A stretch of DNA of 64,000 bases from Protopterus annectens (GCF_019279795.1 NC_056744.1:901202404-901266403), one strand, 5' to 3'; positions 11,221 to 25,024 are shown, counted from the stretch's first letter. Program-made: numbers and translations. Notes: generated by a model from the letters alone, not told the origin.

Positions 11221-12690
11221 GAAACAGATCCACAGCTGATGCAATAGCAGTCACATTGCATCTTGCTCTTGAGCATCTGGAGAGCAAGGACAGCTATGTG
11301 AGAATGCTAGTCATCAAATTTAGCATTTAACACAGTTGCTCCTATGCCATTGATCAATAAGCTAGTACATCTGGGCATCTGCAAACACCTCTGCAATTGG
11401 AAGCTGGACCTTTTGATTAACAGGCCACAGAAGGCTTGTGTGGGAGAGAATACCTCTAGGAGCATAACACTCAACACAGGTCTACTTCAGTGTTGTGTTC
11501 TCAGCCCCCTATTGTTTACTATCCTAACCCATGACTGCACAGCAAACTTCAGTCCAAATCATATCATCAAGTTTGCTGACAACACCAAAGTCACGGGTCA
11601 CATCAGGAGAGAGGACAAGAGTGCATACAGAGAAGAGGTTAACACACTGACTGCCTGGTGTGCAGAAAACAACCTGGACCTGAATGTAAGTAAAACAAGA
11701 GATCATCATAGACTACAGGAAGAGGCTGAAACTCCATACACCACTCCTGATCAATGGAAAGATGGTGGAAAGGGTAAGCAGTACCAAATTCCTTGTTCAT
11801 ATCTCTGATGTTCTCTCTTGGTCTGAGAACACCTGCCACACAGTGAAAAAGCACACTAATGTCTACACTTTTTGAGAAGACTCAAAAAAGGTGAAACTAC
11901 CATTGCCAGCACTTTCACCTTCGACAGATCAGCAATTGAAAGCATCCTAACATCCAGTTTTTCAGTATGATATGGGAGCTGTTCGGTCGCAGATAAGAAA
12001 TCCCTGCAGAGAGTGATGAGAGTTGCCAAGAGGATAAGCGGCACTAGTCTGCCCACAATCCAGGACCTTTATACATCAAGGAGCCTAAAGAGAGCCACCA
12101 AAATACTAAATGATTCAACTCATCCAGCAAAGAGTCTGGTTATGACCCTGTCATCGGATAAAAGATACAGCAGTATTCGATGCAGGATAACTAGATTCAA
12201 AGACAGTTTTTATCCGAAGGTGATCAGATTCTTAACTCCAACATTAGAGCTGATCTTTGACAGATCAGGATGTTGGGACTTCCTATTCACTGTGAGATTA
12301 TTTTATCTATTATTTATTAAGCCCAGCCAACAATTATAATTTATACTATTAAACCAGGTGCAATATTTTTTCTTCAGCTGCTACTGCTACGTGGTTGTTC
12401 ACCCTATAATGTGGTACATGGTTCATGTGCACTACTATTACTGGAACTTTGCTGCTAGATGTGTGCCTTTAGTGTCTTAACAAGTGTGTGTTTCTAGGAA
12501 TATATGTAGCTATATACTTAAGTATAGAGTTGATTTACAAGATGGTGGTAGTATTATTATATGTTTTGAATTTCTTTTTATGTATATGGTTTCTTGTCTG
12601 TCCCACAAAGAGCTGGTTGCACGCAATCTCATTTAATCTACATTTGTGTAGATCTAAATGATAATAAAGTTAATTTTGACTTTGACTTTA
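11221..12690 (+). mobile_element. L2-like LINE, 5'-truncated and degenerate
   Basis: The fragment starts inside the RT domain ([19 protein letters not shown] in frame at about 11228) and keeps LLQCCVLSPLLFT (motif B region), IKFADNTKV (FADD changed to FADN), NNLDLNVSKT and then, after frameshifts, the C-terminal region (ESILTSSFSV-like near 11940, SLQRVMRVAKRISGTSLP near 12003, KRYSSIRCRITRFKDSFYP near 12165). The 3' end at about 12640-12690 is GATAATAAAGTTAATTTTGACTTTGACTT, in which short TTGACTT repeats resemble the L2 type tail. It is a relic with several stops. Confidence 0.85.
11341..12280 (+). pseudogene. Reverse transcriptase relic of the L2-like LINE
   Basis: Two open pieces in different frames (11344-11808 and 12013-12339) together cover RT motifs B and C and the post-RT region. 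The YxDD-type box reads FADN, so the second catalytic aspartate is lost. At least two frameshifts separate the pieces. No function is expected. Confidence 0.8.
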
Positions 12691-14310
12691 TTCTTTTTTT
12701 ATTTTTATTTGAATTTATTTTTTGGATAAATGAAATCATTTCAGGACCCTTTTTAGTCATGATCTTGATCATATAAGCAAGACAAAACAGGTAGAAAATT
12801 AGCACGTTCAGAACATTGATTGCACAGGTGTTAGAAATGCAGCATAATTATAAAGTCATCACAAATAATACTATTAAATTGTACATGCTAGATCAATAAT
12901 CAAGACACTGTTAAGTAAAATACATTCTGTAAAAATCCCATGCAATGTTTTTTTTATCACGCCTTTGTGCTGTAATTATGCTCATCATGGAAAGTGAGCT
13001 TTCTTATTGTAAAATATGCCAATTTTACATTAGCTATACCACTGGAGGTATAGTTATAAAGGGTACAAATGTTTTTATATGCACTGCATGCTGAGCAACT
13101 ATACAATTAAGTCCTAATTTTGTGTCCTCTGACAACACATTCTGATATCATTAGGGATAAATACCGTGCAATAAAATACCTTAAGGTATTGGACTGAAGG
13201 TAGTCTCATGCATAGCTTATACTTACCCAAGGATTTGCTGGTACAGCAGATTCTGGCCAATGTTCTTTGGTGCTGCAACTTCACCTGAGTGCCAGACCAG
13301 GCATTGATGACAGGGAGCCAGGTCTGACAGAGGCAGAGCTACATGGTCCATAAGGCTCTCCAGCACAGGGACTCCCCCAGTAGGGTGGCATAGCTGTCAT
13401 ACCTGCATTTTCTGCATCAAGGGTAAAGGATAGGCTTGCAGTGCCACCAGCCCAGCTGGGAACTAAATCTGTTTGTGAAACCAGAACACTGTAAGCTATT
13501 GCTACAGGGGTTTGGGGGAATGGCTCACTCTACATTATATACACAGAACACTGTAAGCCATCTCTACAGGAGTTTGGGGGAATGGCTCAGTCTACATTAT
13601 ATACACAGAACACTGTAAGCTATCGCTACAGGAGCTTGGGGGAATGGCTCACTCTACATTATATCACACATGTGCGTGGCCCCAAGAACTACTCTGACTC
13701 CCGAAGACTGCAGTGTAGCTCCAGCTATACTACATGTGCCTGCAGTACCTAGTCCTACATATAGATGGATCTTCCACCAAAAAGCTTGCTCAATTCAATG
13801 AACATTTTTCTTTCCATCACTTATCCAGTCAGTGTATAGCACACACAAACATGATTTCATGTAAGCAATCATTAAAGTGATCCACTTTTCCCTAGTTTTC
13901 TTCCTAAGAGTGATCATCTCTTGATAGATGGCTTTTTATTATGTTCCTACACTGCATTTAGATATTGATTTATCGTCTGATTGTCTGACTGAATGACTTA
14001 TAGACTGTGCTGCAGACTGTATCACTATATTTGTTAAAAACTGCTAAAGTATAGAATGCATTCCTATTCACAACAACCTGTTTACCTCCTTTATTACACC
14101 ATCAAAATGCAAGACCATGTGACTTAGAATTGGGGAATTTATAGCAGCTATTCAGTATAGAAGAAATACAAGCACAACTTTACTAAACTTAATAAATATC
14201 AGTTCCACTGAAGAAAATAAAGTAAGAACTATATATTTTAGAAACAGAAAGCCTACTTTACATAATGAGGGGCATAACTGCTGAAAAAAAGAAAGTCAGA
14301 AAATCTTTAT
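12691..14310. other. Intergenic; contains a 62-bp tandem triplication at 13484-13669
   Basis: Apart from the tandem repeat listed separately, no gene, RNA or mobile element boundary could be supported. Confidence 0.5.
13484..13669. repeat. 62-bp tandem repeat, three copies
   Basis: Units begin GAACACTGTAAGC at 13484, 13546 and 13608 and share GGGGGAATGGCTCA and TCTACATTATAT. Copies differ at a few sites. The small open frame over it is an artefact. Confidence 0.9.
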
Positions 14311-14400
14311 GTGATTGGTTGGCATAATGGTTAAGGTGTTTACTTTTCAGATACAAGGTGAAGGGTTTGATTCTCATGTGGGTTAACTGACTAGGCATAA
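14311..14400 (+). mobile_element. tRNA-derived SINE (copy A)
   Basis: A tRNA-like head is visible: A-box region TGGCATAATGGTTAAGG (about 14319-14335) and B-box region GGGTTTGATTC (14363-14373), with the spacing of a tRNA gene, followed by GGTTAACTGACTAGGCATAAA. The same arrangement occurs on the minus strand at 19139-19230, which marks it as a dispersed family rather than a functional tRNA gene. Confidence 0.7.
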
Positions 14401-17400
14401 AATGTCTCTCAAGAGCAGTTAACCTAATACTAGCCTGCAAACATAGTGTTAAAGCCATACAGACACAGTAATGAGTAATTTAGCAGCTAAACATTTCCAT
14501 TTTGTGATGTCAAATATATATTCAGAGATTCCTATGCTGGCAGGCAATAAAATGTTGAAGCCCCAGAATAAAGTTTGTAGTTTGTTGCAACCTCAAGCTT
14601 AAGTGATCACCTGTAGAGAACATTTCTTTGTCTTTCTCATTCTTTCTGATGATTTAATGTTATGATCTAGTATTCTTACATAGGAGATCATACACGTTTG
14701 CCTCTCTTGTAAAGTATGCATTTGATTAATATAAAAAAATAAATAAACAAAAAATGAAATATTTAAACCACAATTTGAATCAGCTAGTAACAGTTGTACA
14801 ACTCAAACCCACCTCACCTGCTGCCATGGTGACCTATAGCCTGAGCTTCTAAACTTGCTAAAGTAACAGTATAGGCTGATCACAGTTAGGCATATTTCTG
14901 GCTTCTCTTGTTTATTTTAGCTGTTTTGAACTATCACACATACTCTATCAGGAGAACCTGGACTTATCCTAGCTGCTTCTTAAACAACAGCTGTAAGAAC
15001 TTTAATTAATCAGTTTATTTACTGATCCTTATATATTGGTTAGAAAAGCATGGATCAATATGAAGTGTTAGGGCCAAATTTTAAACTTGAAGGCACTTAT
15101 TGCAGTCTTCAGTGCATATTTTTCATTGTAGTTTCTCAGAACTGACCTTTAATATATTTCCTTATCAAGTGCTGCATCTATGCAGCATTCATCTAGGGTC
15201 TTAAGATTAGAAACTGTGGTGTAACTTGGAAAGTGTCCAAAAGAGAGTTGCAGAGATTTGCACAGTTATGAGAGCTTTATCTTATGAGCCATGTTTAACA
15301 AGCCAACACTACAATTGTTAAAATAAAGGAAAATAAGTAGGGTGGGGGGTGGGGGGGTTACTTACAGAATGTAGAATCAGATAATTTTATCAAAACCTGA
15401 CAGAGCAGAATTCAAACACTTATTTAATGCAAACAGTGATACATGAACACAGTTATGCTAATTTAAAATCCAAAACCCAAGGGAGAAAAGGTTGGACTCA
15501 TTAAAAGTAGCCCTTGTTCTGGAAACTACACCAGATTCCATTAAAATAACTGACAGATCAAGTGCTTAATAAAGTGAGTGGACAATGCCACTTTGAAATG
15601 TTCTGGGGAGCACTTCAAGTGGAATTATTTCAATAAGTTAGGGATCTAGTACAAAAGTGTTGCTAAATCTGCTAAAATATAAATATTAAAAAACTAACAG
15701 ACCTTTTGGCATAAAAACTAGAACATTTCATAGACACTTCCAACGTTTTGCTGGAAAAAAGGAATAAACTGTCTTTTGACTCAAATGGTGCCACCTTCCC
15801 TGACCACTTAACTCTTATAGCTTCATGTCATCATCACAAATGCTGTGATTTTGAATTCTGTCTGTGTTCAAAAACCAAGCATTCTGTATTTGTGTGAGCA
15901 AATCCCCAGCATAGGACCTGACGTCTAAACTTGCTTAGTTATTGTAATCAACAGTTCACTGCATCTTAGGTAAAAGGGAATTTGCCATGCATTGAACTCA
16001 TTTGAATGGACTGCATTTTCTTACTTGCTGATGACCATAAAGGTCAGCTCTCTGAGCAGTGTGTACAATCCCAGTTATTACTCATTGTATCTATTCACAT
16101 TTTGTTTTCAATATATCCATTGTTCTACAGTTTACCAACTTTTGTTTTTACCACTATTTATCGTAATTTTCTGACTTTCTTAATTATTTCTGTTATTGTC
16201 ATTTTCCCTAAAAAGCATCAACTCTCACCTTAAAAAGACTTTATGTTGAGGGGCTTAATATTAAATATTTTGATATTACAAGTATTTATCCCATGTCTAC
16301 TCCAGCCCCAAATGTTACAGTGATCATGTTCAGATCATTAAAGAAACATATCTAAATTTTTGACCTATAAACAACATAGCTTCCAGCCTGATTATAATAC
16401 CACTTCTGAACTCAAGTACCACATGCAGAAATATGAACCACAGGACCATAACTGAAGCAATGTCCACTGACCTATTAAATGTGTTTGTTTATGTCTCCCA
16501 TATGTCACCTGATACCTTTTTAATGTATGTCCCAGACTGCTGATTTAATTTGCTATATCCTCATTGTCATACAGTCTACAAGGCTAGGTACTGAGTCCTT
16601 TCCAGTCCTCAGTTTAATTTACCTCCTTAAAATTCGATAACTTCAAGTTCTATATACTGTAGCTTAATGGCATTACCCTCTTAAGATGCGACCACTCCTG
16701 TATTACTCTTGACTCTTTCATGTAAAACATCCTGCGTAATACATCAGCGGTATCATAACAAAAAGATTACTATTACTTAATCAGAAAACAAGCTCAGACT
16801 CTTTGGCACTCAAGCCAAATTCAGGAGTACTCTGCAATTATGGAAAACATCTTCATCAGTTACCTTTGATACTAAAACTTGTCCCAGCTTCTGGTAACTC
16901 AGACCATAGCCAGATCTCTCATAGCCCTTATTATACAATATCGATGAGCAATGTCCAAAGCAAAGTCAGTGTCTTTCCCATGATGGCCCCACAGAGCTAA
17001 GAGAAAGCATTGTTTATTGCATCACTGGAATGTCCTGTTGTACTGCACACCACTGTCTCTTCTATAGTGCTGAGACTTCAGATAAATCTTAACAGAGACT
17101 GCAGGCTTTTCATTTTAAAACTATTCAACTTGCAGTACTGCCCTACACTAGCCTGACTAGATTACTATATCCGCAGTTATTGCGAACTGCATTTTATCCC
17201 TGGGCTCCATATTTTGCTATGTTGCTCAACTGGTCCTTTATTAATTCCTTATTTGTGGAGACTAGCTAGCTTTGTATCTATACTTTACATGTAGTATCAT
17301 TGCCTTTTTAGTAACTTTATAGTTTGCATTTTCTACATCATCATGATGCGGTATGTATTTTCATTTGATTTTAATACCTAGTCATGGTTGAACACTATCT

Positions 17401-17958
17401 ATTTAATGTATCACCCTAATCATCTGGTTAAAAAAAGAAAGCATAGGAAAATGTAAACCAAACCGTAGATGGACAAGCTTGCAAATATGATTTTGTGTCC
17501 CCATTAAGGCATCTCTTGTATGCAGAGAAATCTATCTCTAGGATAAAGTGCTTCTCAGACTTTATTCCCAGTTCACTTATACTTGGTGTAATATCCAACA
17601 GTATAGTTCATCTGTGACAACTTAACAGCAATCATTTTACCCCATTAATTTGTTAACTGGGGTGCACATCTTGTGGATTTTTATGGTAGGGATACTCTGT
17701 CCCTGAATACCAATATATACTGTTGGCAATGCATCTCACAACTTGCACTCGCACTACATGTCACAAGCTACATGCATCATGCTTTGGTATTTGAAAATCT
17801 GACTCATTGTTGTAGCAATAAAATATTCCCATTACCTTGAGTATTGTTTCCAGCACACACAGACACAAGTGTCTCTATGAAAACACATGCAGATGAATAA
17901 GAGGTTAGTGTAGGATACTGCTACAGCTGGCAATATTTCTAACCTAAATGAGTCTAAA
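14401..17958. other. Intergenic; no gene recognised
   Basis: Unique-looking AT-rich sequence. Short open frames (for example 15992-16233, 16803-17000) lack domain similarity or splice signals that I can recognise. A short G-rich tract lies near 15340-15358. Confidence 0.5.
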
Positions 17959-17961
17959 CAC

Positions 17962-18050
<89 letters not shown>
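17959..18050. repeat. (CA)n microsatellite, about 90 bp
   Basis: Pure CA dinucleotides after a short CACACGCA lead-in. The Cys-Val frames on the minus strand are artefacts. Confidence 0.95.
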
Positions 18051-18051
<1 letters not shown>

Positions 18052-18894
18052 GCATATACCACAAATGTACATATGTACATATTTAGTTAATTGGTATAAG
18101 AAAGTATGATTCGTAGGGGTGAGGTCAGTAGATTTAGTGACAAGAAAGTACCCCCTAAGAAGCTTTGAAAGGCACAATTAATGTGGAAATATTTCTGCAA
18201 TTACAGTTAATGAGGTTTAGGAAACAGCACATTTTCATGCATGAAGTACTATTTTTTCTGTTTTCCATTCTGAGTAAATCTGTAAGTATTTTTTGTTTAA
18301 ATAAATGTATACTGTTTCTGACATGTTTGGTGTTTTTGCTGAATAATTTGGATCACAGAGACCACTAATGAGCTAACTGTGTGGAAGATGATTCTGCTAA
18401 TCATCTTTTTCTATTGGCTTTCAGGTACAGTAAAAGAACACAGTACTACTATTTTAGTGATACTTTTGTCCAAACAAGAAACTAAATGCTAATTTTTTTT
18501 GATGTAATAACAGTTAATATCACCTTAAGTGATTTGAAATATCCAGCAAAAAGTTATCTCTAATGAGGGATCAGAGTAGTTTTGCTACAACTGGTAAATG
18601 ATGTGAGATTTCTGTTAAAGCAAGGAATTCTGTACTACAGAAAAATGTTTACCTACGACATCAATAATTTTGCTTGCTTGCTACAGATAACATATTCCAC
18701 ATGCTATGGTTATGTTTAAATATTTATAGGCATATTTTTGTACATAGAATTAAAGGCCAACTCACAAAAGGTCTATTTGTTTACCTAGTAATGCCTTTCA
18801 TGCAAGTGACGGCAATCTCATTTTAAACTAATTTGTCTTAGAGGTATTAGCCTCAAAACAACATAATGGTTTGAATCATTCCTTACAAACAGAT
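18051..18894. other. Intergenic; no gene recognised
   Basis: AT-rich sequence without supported features. Confidence 0.5.
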
Positions 18895-19060
18895 GCTTTC
18901 AAGCTCAGCTTTGACCCTCTCCCAGATCCCCTTCCAGAGGTGTACCACAGGGATTGGTGCTCTCCCCCCACCTTTTTCAATGTTTATTAAACTCCCTACG
19001 GACTTCCCTCATATCCCCATCATACTCTTCGTGAATGATATAGAGGTCTAGTCCAGTTCC
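18895..19060 (+). pseudogene. LINE reverse transcriptase fragment
   Basis: A short in-frame remnant reads RGVPQGLVLSPHLFQ, the RT motif B block (GVPQGSVLSP-type). Downstream is a degenerate stretch where the FADD box is expected (near 19030-19045). Too short to place in a clade. It differs from the CR1-like family elsewhere in the window, which has SVLGPLLF. Confidence 0.65.
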
Positions 19061-19138
19061 TTAATTTATATAAAAAAAAAACTTCAAAAGCCAGCGTGTT
19101 CCATAGGTTAGTTCTAAGCTAACTGACTTTGTGGGCAA

Positions 19139-19230
19139 TTTTAAGCCTAGCCAATTACAGCTTGCGAGAATTAAACCCTATACCTTGTGTCTGTAAGATA
19201 AACACCTTACCCATGAAGCCAACCATATTT
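19139..19230 (-). mobile_element. tRNA-derived SINE (copy B)
   Basis: On the minus strand it reads TTGGCTTCATGGGTAAGGTG (A-box region), ACACAAGGTATAGGGTTTAATTC (split here only for reference: B-box region GGGTTTAATTC at 19168-19178) and then GCTAGGCTTAAAA. It aligns with the SINE at 14311-14400 on the plus strand across its whole length, including the TAGGC-TAAAA downstream block. Confidence 0.7.
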
Positions 19231-22200
19231 CAACAGAGTAAAGCCACTCAAACTAGCTACTTACCCACATACTAAAAACTACCATTATGGTCCCTGAAAC
19301 CCGAAAAAGACTTGCCAAAGTTCTTAACAACTAGACTATTAACTATACCAATCAGAAACAAATGGAAAATGCAACATTTTACACATGTAGACATCTGTCC
19401 TGACCTCAGTCTCTGCCTACCATAGTGCATAGAAGTGACTAAGACCAAAGTAAGCAGTGTGCTCTACTGGTCCAAGAAATCATTCTATGTCTTTTCCCCA
19501 GAAGGAAGAATATTGGTAATGACAGTATATTACCCAAGCTTGAATGTGGCTTTCTCATGGTTACAATTGTTTCAAAAAAGAATCTGAAACCTCTGCAAAC
19601 CACCTGTAGTGATATTTTCCAATTTATTACACTGGCCCGCAAAGAGGGTACCCTCCCCAATTTTGTAAAGCCAAAAGCACCTTAAGGGTTACTGCTCTAC
19701 CCTGGTCAACAAATAAAATACAAGAAAATAACATTAGAAAGTAAAGAAAACCAAAGTGTGACCTAAGTATTCTGAAGAGTATATCAAAGAAGTGCCGTGG
19801 AGTGCCTGTTCATTTAGGAAAGAAAACATACAGAAGAGAAGAATTGAATTTTATTGTGCAAAATGGTAAGATATATGGTCTAGTTAAAACAAAAATAGGG
19901 TCAGCAAGGAAGAAAGGAATACAAGCAGATGTTAGCTACCTAATAGAAATCTGCCACCTGATTTTACAAAGTGTGATTCAGAAGAAAACAATGATTTCTA
20001 ACTTACTTTTTAGATGCTTTTAAGCATTTTGCAAGGGCGCATTGCCCCTTTGCATCAGTGACATGCAAGGCTGTGCTTCCTAAGTCCATGATAATTATAT
20101 AAACCAGCACCATTGATTTCAGTGTTATAATCTCTTAGAACATGCACCATCAATTCCATCTCTAAATTCTCTGCATAATGCTATCCTATTGTAGGCAGCT
20201 GAGAAAATATGATTAATTCATGCCCCTCCCCACAGTAAGAAAAAATAAACTGCCATACATTTTAGGAAGCACACTGGCCACCAGCACCAGGTGTTGATAT
20301 CTTCCCACTAAACACTGATCTTCTTCCACTTGTCACTACTGGGTTATGATATTACCAGTGGCTGCATTTTATCAAGTAGATAGGGAAATTGGCAAAATAA
20401 AAAGGCCTAAATAGTCTTTGCAATTAAAATTGTTTTTTGTGTGATTCGTATTCATTATTTATCATCACATATGCAAATTCATTCCAACCACTTTACCTTG
20501 CACCTATGTGTGCTTACTTCTGATACCCTTTTCCAATTTTTTTTTTATTATTTTATTCATGGGGTGGAGCCCACTTTTTAAATGAGATCATGTCTTAAGA
20601 ACTAAACTACAAATACAGAAACCACAAATGCTGAACGCAAAAATAAGAACACCATTAATAAACTGTATAATAGTGTTAATGCCTGTATGGATTTATAATT
20701 TTACATTTTTACTTGATGCCTGCTATTGTGTTTTTGAAATGCTCAATGCTGTTTTATTTGTTATATGCAGTAAAGTACTGCAGATGGGTACAGACCTATC
20801 AACTGCCCATATTTCCGAGGAAAGCTCCTGTTTTCAGGCCTGATTTATGATGTCTGTATTTTTGGAGGTATGCCCCTATTTTCAGGCTAGATTCTCCCCT
20901 TCACACAAATTGCTTGAATCCCCCTCAACGCGTCATTTTGAAGCTGTCTAGTACACAGACAATGACACCACACGACCAACATACAAGTGGCAACAATAAT
21001 TTAAGGAAATAGGACACATATCTAACACCTCCCCTTTTCTTAAGCATAAATAATGACCTTGTCTGGTAGAATTTTGCATTACAGTTCATTGGTCTACAAA
21101 TTTTACTTTGTGCTTATATTTTATCACCATTTTTGTCTCTGTTTTTTTTTTTTTGTTTGTTTTTGAGTGTGAGTGAGTTGATGCATGGCTGATTGGATCA
21201 CTCCCTTTAACACTTTGTGCCTGAGGCAGTTGCCTCTTTCATTCTTCTCTATAGCTATGTTACTGCCCTGAAGACATAACTGCTTACATAGTGAAGACAG
21301 TGTTTGTATGTAAGAAATCCCCTTGTATCTTTCTGTTCATTGAAAAGGGCAGCAGACATCTTGCAACAAAGCAGGCTATCTCTGCCTACTCTGTCTGTAT
21401 TTCTACTTTGCTCTGGTCTATTGATAGTATGGCTAGAGGTGCCCCTAACCTATAAGAGTAATGGTCATGACCTCTTCGTCTCCTCAGTATAGATACTTGT
21501 ATAAATACAAATGTAGTAGATCCAAGCAATCTTAATTTTAGTTTTTTCTCTTTCTACACATATATTACTCTTTACTGTGCTTGTTATTACTTAGCTCTCT
21601 GTACCACTAGCTGATTATTTTATGCTGCTCAGAATTCAGAGTGAATTGGAACCAGTTCTTTTGCCCCCACTGCACTCGGGCTCACTATGGACCCATACCC
21701 CACCCCAATCCCCATTCACCACACCTTACGCTACATTTAAATAGCACACAACTCCACTCACCATCCTCACAGACAATCCAGTCCTTTGTTCATGCCCAGC
21801 CAATCCAAATCACCACACTGCAGATCTTTCATCACAGCCAATCCTAGCTACACTAATAACCCACACAACCAGATTCCTCTATTTTATACTTACATCAACT
21901 CACTTTTCCAGTTAGTACTACCCAGTGTCATGTTGTCACTGTATCAACCCCCCTTGAAGCCTCATACGCTACCACCTCTTCTTCACTAAACATAACTTTC
22001 CCTCTCACTCTTCCCTCATTATTCACTTTCTATCCTCCTTTCCTAATCCTTCTTAGACAGTAAACTCTTATTTCCCCTTGAATCAACTTGTCACTGTATG
22101 TTACTTCACATCCACTAAGCTACTCCAGTATAGCTACTGTGCCTCTAAGTAACCCTCTACTCTCTATCACCTAACATAAGAGCCACTCTTACTTCCTCTC

Positions 22201-22420
22201 TTTGTACTTGCTTAGCACCATTCAACTCTTTGTCACCTTGTGATCACCTCCCCACCTTTGTAATTAAAGGTAATACCTTCTACTCAGAAAATACCACTTT
22301 ACTGAAACACTTAATCTGGCCAACTTTATTGCCAAAGTATTTATATTCACTTTAAAATCAATCAATCTTTAACATACTCAGAACAATTCCTCTGAATGAT
22401 GCTGTATTATTCTTTCATAC
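19231..22420. other. Intergenic; no gene recognised
   Basis: No supported gene. A pyrimidine-rich, C-rich stretch at about 21650-22260 gives Pro/His-rich short frames of no recognisable identity. Confidence 0.5.
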
Positions 22421-23880
22421 ACCTTTCCTAATGTATTATATAATCAAGTTCCAATTAAAAGAAAGTGAGTCACACAAATCACTACCCCTTGGCTGTATTC
22501 TGACACTAAAATACTCATCCATAAAAAGGATAAGGCCTGGAAAGCCGGGCAGTGAAATCAAACTCAGCAAGACCATCAAACCTGTAGATACCTCTGCAAT
22601 TTTACTAAAAATAAAGTCAAAATAGATAAAATTAACTTTTGCTTCAACTCACAAAGCCTTCAACACAAAAATCCATATGAGTTCTGAGGCTCCATCAAAA
22701 ACCTCTTAAACCATGGTAGATGTCAATAGCCCAACCCATGTCCAGATATGGAACCAGATAGTTCTGCCACTATATTCAACACCCACATTATAAACACTAT
22801 ACATTCACTACTCATTAAAAATAACAATAACAATAATAATAACAGTAACACTTCTCAAAACACTTGCCAACACTTCAGCCTCCAAATGCCTTCTCCTTTA
22901 GCTCCATCCCAACCAGACTTAAGCCATCCACCTGAGCTGTAGATAACTTAATATGAAACTACTCAAAATCGCTGCTTATGCCCTAGCCTATCAAATCTAT
23001 ATTCTCATAACTAGATCCACTCAAGAATCTTGTGTTCCTATGCTCTGGAAGAAATTTTATGTCCTTCCCTTTCACAAAGGAGGCAACATCACTGGACTAG
23101 GTAAGTACAGGCCCATTGACATACTTTCCTCCTTATCTAAAATTTGAAAAAATGCATCCACATTGAATTACTTAAACATATCCTAGATAATAATCTCTTC
23201 TCCCATATACAACTCAGTTTCATTAAAAAACTACACTGTGTTACTGCGTTACTCTATTTTAGAAACACCATCAATTAAAAAGGCAAAAAAGCAAGCCCAT
23301 AATAGGTTACCATTTCAGCTAACAGCCTTAGGCCTATCCCAATCCACCCTCTCAAAGAAACCTGTCAGATAAATCACAAGCAATTAAAAGGCAATCAGAC
23401 TAATCCACCTTCCTTCCTATCAGTTTCTGTTGGTGTTCCTCTGGGATCAGTACTTGGACTCCTTGCATTTAACATATTTCTTAACTTACATGCTGCTACA
23501 AAACCTGCCAACATTAATTCAATATTTTGATGATTTTACTATTAAATGCTTAACCTAAATCTCACTCAGCTTTATCAGCTCAGTCAGGACCCCTTCACCT
23601 CCACTGAAACCTGGCTGGCAAAATCCAACCTCACCCTAAATACAAAAGAGATAACTAATCATTTTCACCCCAAGACCAGTACTAATCACAAAGTAAACTT
23701 CATAAATCATCTCCTTCATCAAAACAATAATTGAAGTAGTCTGCAACACTAAATTACTAGGTGGCACAACTGATGATAACTTGAAATTCAACCTGAAAAT
23801 TCAACAAGCAATTAAAAAAAAACATCAAAAACTACTAGGTCTCCTATGTAAAGTAAAATGATATCTCACTTAAAGTAACA
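22421..23880 (+). pseudogene. Heavily eroded LINE reverse transcriptase
   Basis: Stop-riddled but readable RT landmarks run in order on the plus strand: FNTHIINTIHSLL (about 22775-22815, the pre-RT linker), VLPFHKGG then GKYRPIDILSSLSKI (about 23060-23147), SVGVPLGSVLG-like (about 23430-23460), a degenerate FDDF box (about 23526-23540) and LGGTTDDNLKFN (about 23760-23790). The order matches CR1/L2/Rex-type RTs. It is older than the other LINE copies in the window, judging by density of stops. Confidence 0.7.
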
Positions 23881-24375
23881 AGACAGCCTCAGCCTCCGTT
23901 TTATAATCCTCACATTCCTATAACCCTCAACAGTTTTCATCAATCCACAGTCCACTCAAAGAATAAATTGGAGCAGTGCTACAGTAAAATAACCACATTT
24001 GCATCAGGTAAATTATAATCTTCTCATCACTGCATTGCTCTTAAACAGCTTAACTATGTCTTTCTTTCTTCATATATATTGTTTTTTATGCTGGATCCCA
24101 AAAAGAATAAGCACACATCTATTGCAAAATGCTGATTTGTTGATATCACTACTGAAAAATAAGTTATTTACATCATGCTAACAAAAACAAACAAACCAAG
24201 CCCGATCTACTTCCCTGTAGACTATATAAAGATTGTAATAAAATCTATCAAATTAAACATAAAGCACTCCGCAAATTATGACTTAAACATACACCTCCAA
24301 AATCTAAATTCAACTGCAAGTCAAATATAACAATTAAAAATATCAGCCAGTTTCTACCATTCACTTCGGTGACAA

Positions 24376-24377
<2 letters not shown>

Positions 24378-24424
<47 letters not shown>
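24378..24424. repeat. (AT)n microsatellite, left part
   Basis: Pure AT run that resumes at 24972 after the foldback element. Confidence 0.95.
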
Positions 24425-24426
<2 letters not shown>

Positions 24427-24967
24427 ATTCCATGCATTAGATTGAAGATTCACTATTTCGAAATAGTGTATGGAATGCACGCTGCAGCAAAAGTGCACTT
24501 ACGTGAAGTTCAGTACAACGAACGGGCATTGTACTGAACTTCCGTGCAGTACTCACGGACCTTAGGGTTAGGGCACGGGTCATGGTAAGTATATAGGGCT
24601 ATCCACTTACCATGACCGTGCCCTAACCCTAAGGTCCGTGATGACTGCTGCACAATGAAGGACATAGCAATGTCCTCTAATATGGTGCGATAGTCACGAA
24701 CCTTAGGGTTAGAGCATGGGTTAGGGTAAGGGGATAGCTTTACTAACTATCTCCTTACCCTAACCCATGCCCTAACCCTAAGGTCTGTGAGTATCACACC
24801 ATAGTGGAGAACATAGCTTGTTTTTTTATGTCCTCCACTGTGCTGCGGTACTTTTGGTGAAGTGCACTTTCGTGGAAGTTCACTTTCGTTAAAGTGAACT
24901 TTCGCGTAAGTGAGGCTTCCTATTTCAAGTTCGAAGTTGTGAACTTTCGTTCTTGTAACAGGAATCC
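24425..24967. repeat. Foldback element with telomere-like words, inserted in an (AT)n tract
   Basis: The ends are GGATTCC and its complement GGAATCC, each followed outward by ATATAT, so the element lies inside a TA-rich microsatellite. The interior is a series of hairpins: 24461-24478 region (CACTATTTCGAAATAGTG), about 24511-24540 (AGTTCAGTACAA and complement), 24554-24640 (arms CACGGACCTTAGGGTTAGGG with one extra G in one arm), 24693-24790 (arms with ACCTTAGGGTTAGAGCATGG) and about 24804-24852 (GTGGAG/CTCCAC). Repeated GTGCACTT, AGTTCACTTTCG and GTGAACTTTCG words fill the right end. There is no coding capacity. Non-autonomous DNA transposon, superfamily unknown. Confidence 0.8.
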
Positions 24968-24973
24968 ATATAT

Positions 24974-25021
<48 letters not shown>
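24968..25021. repeat. (AT)n microsatellite, right part
   Basis: ATATATAGATATAT followed by pure AT. Continues the tract interrupted at 24425. Confidence 0.95.

Positions 25022-25024
<3 letters not shown>

Noticed and set aside
24554-24790. Interstitial telomere repeat
   Set aside because: TTAGGG words occur only once or twice per hairpin arm and within palindromes. There is no tandem TTAGGG array.
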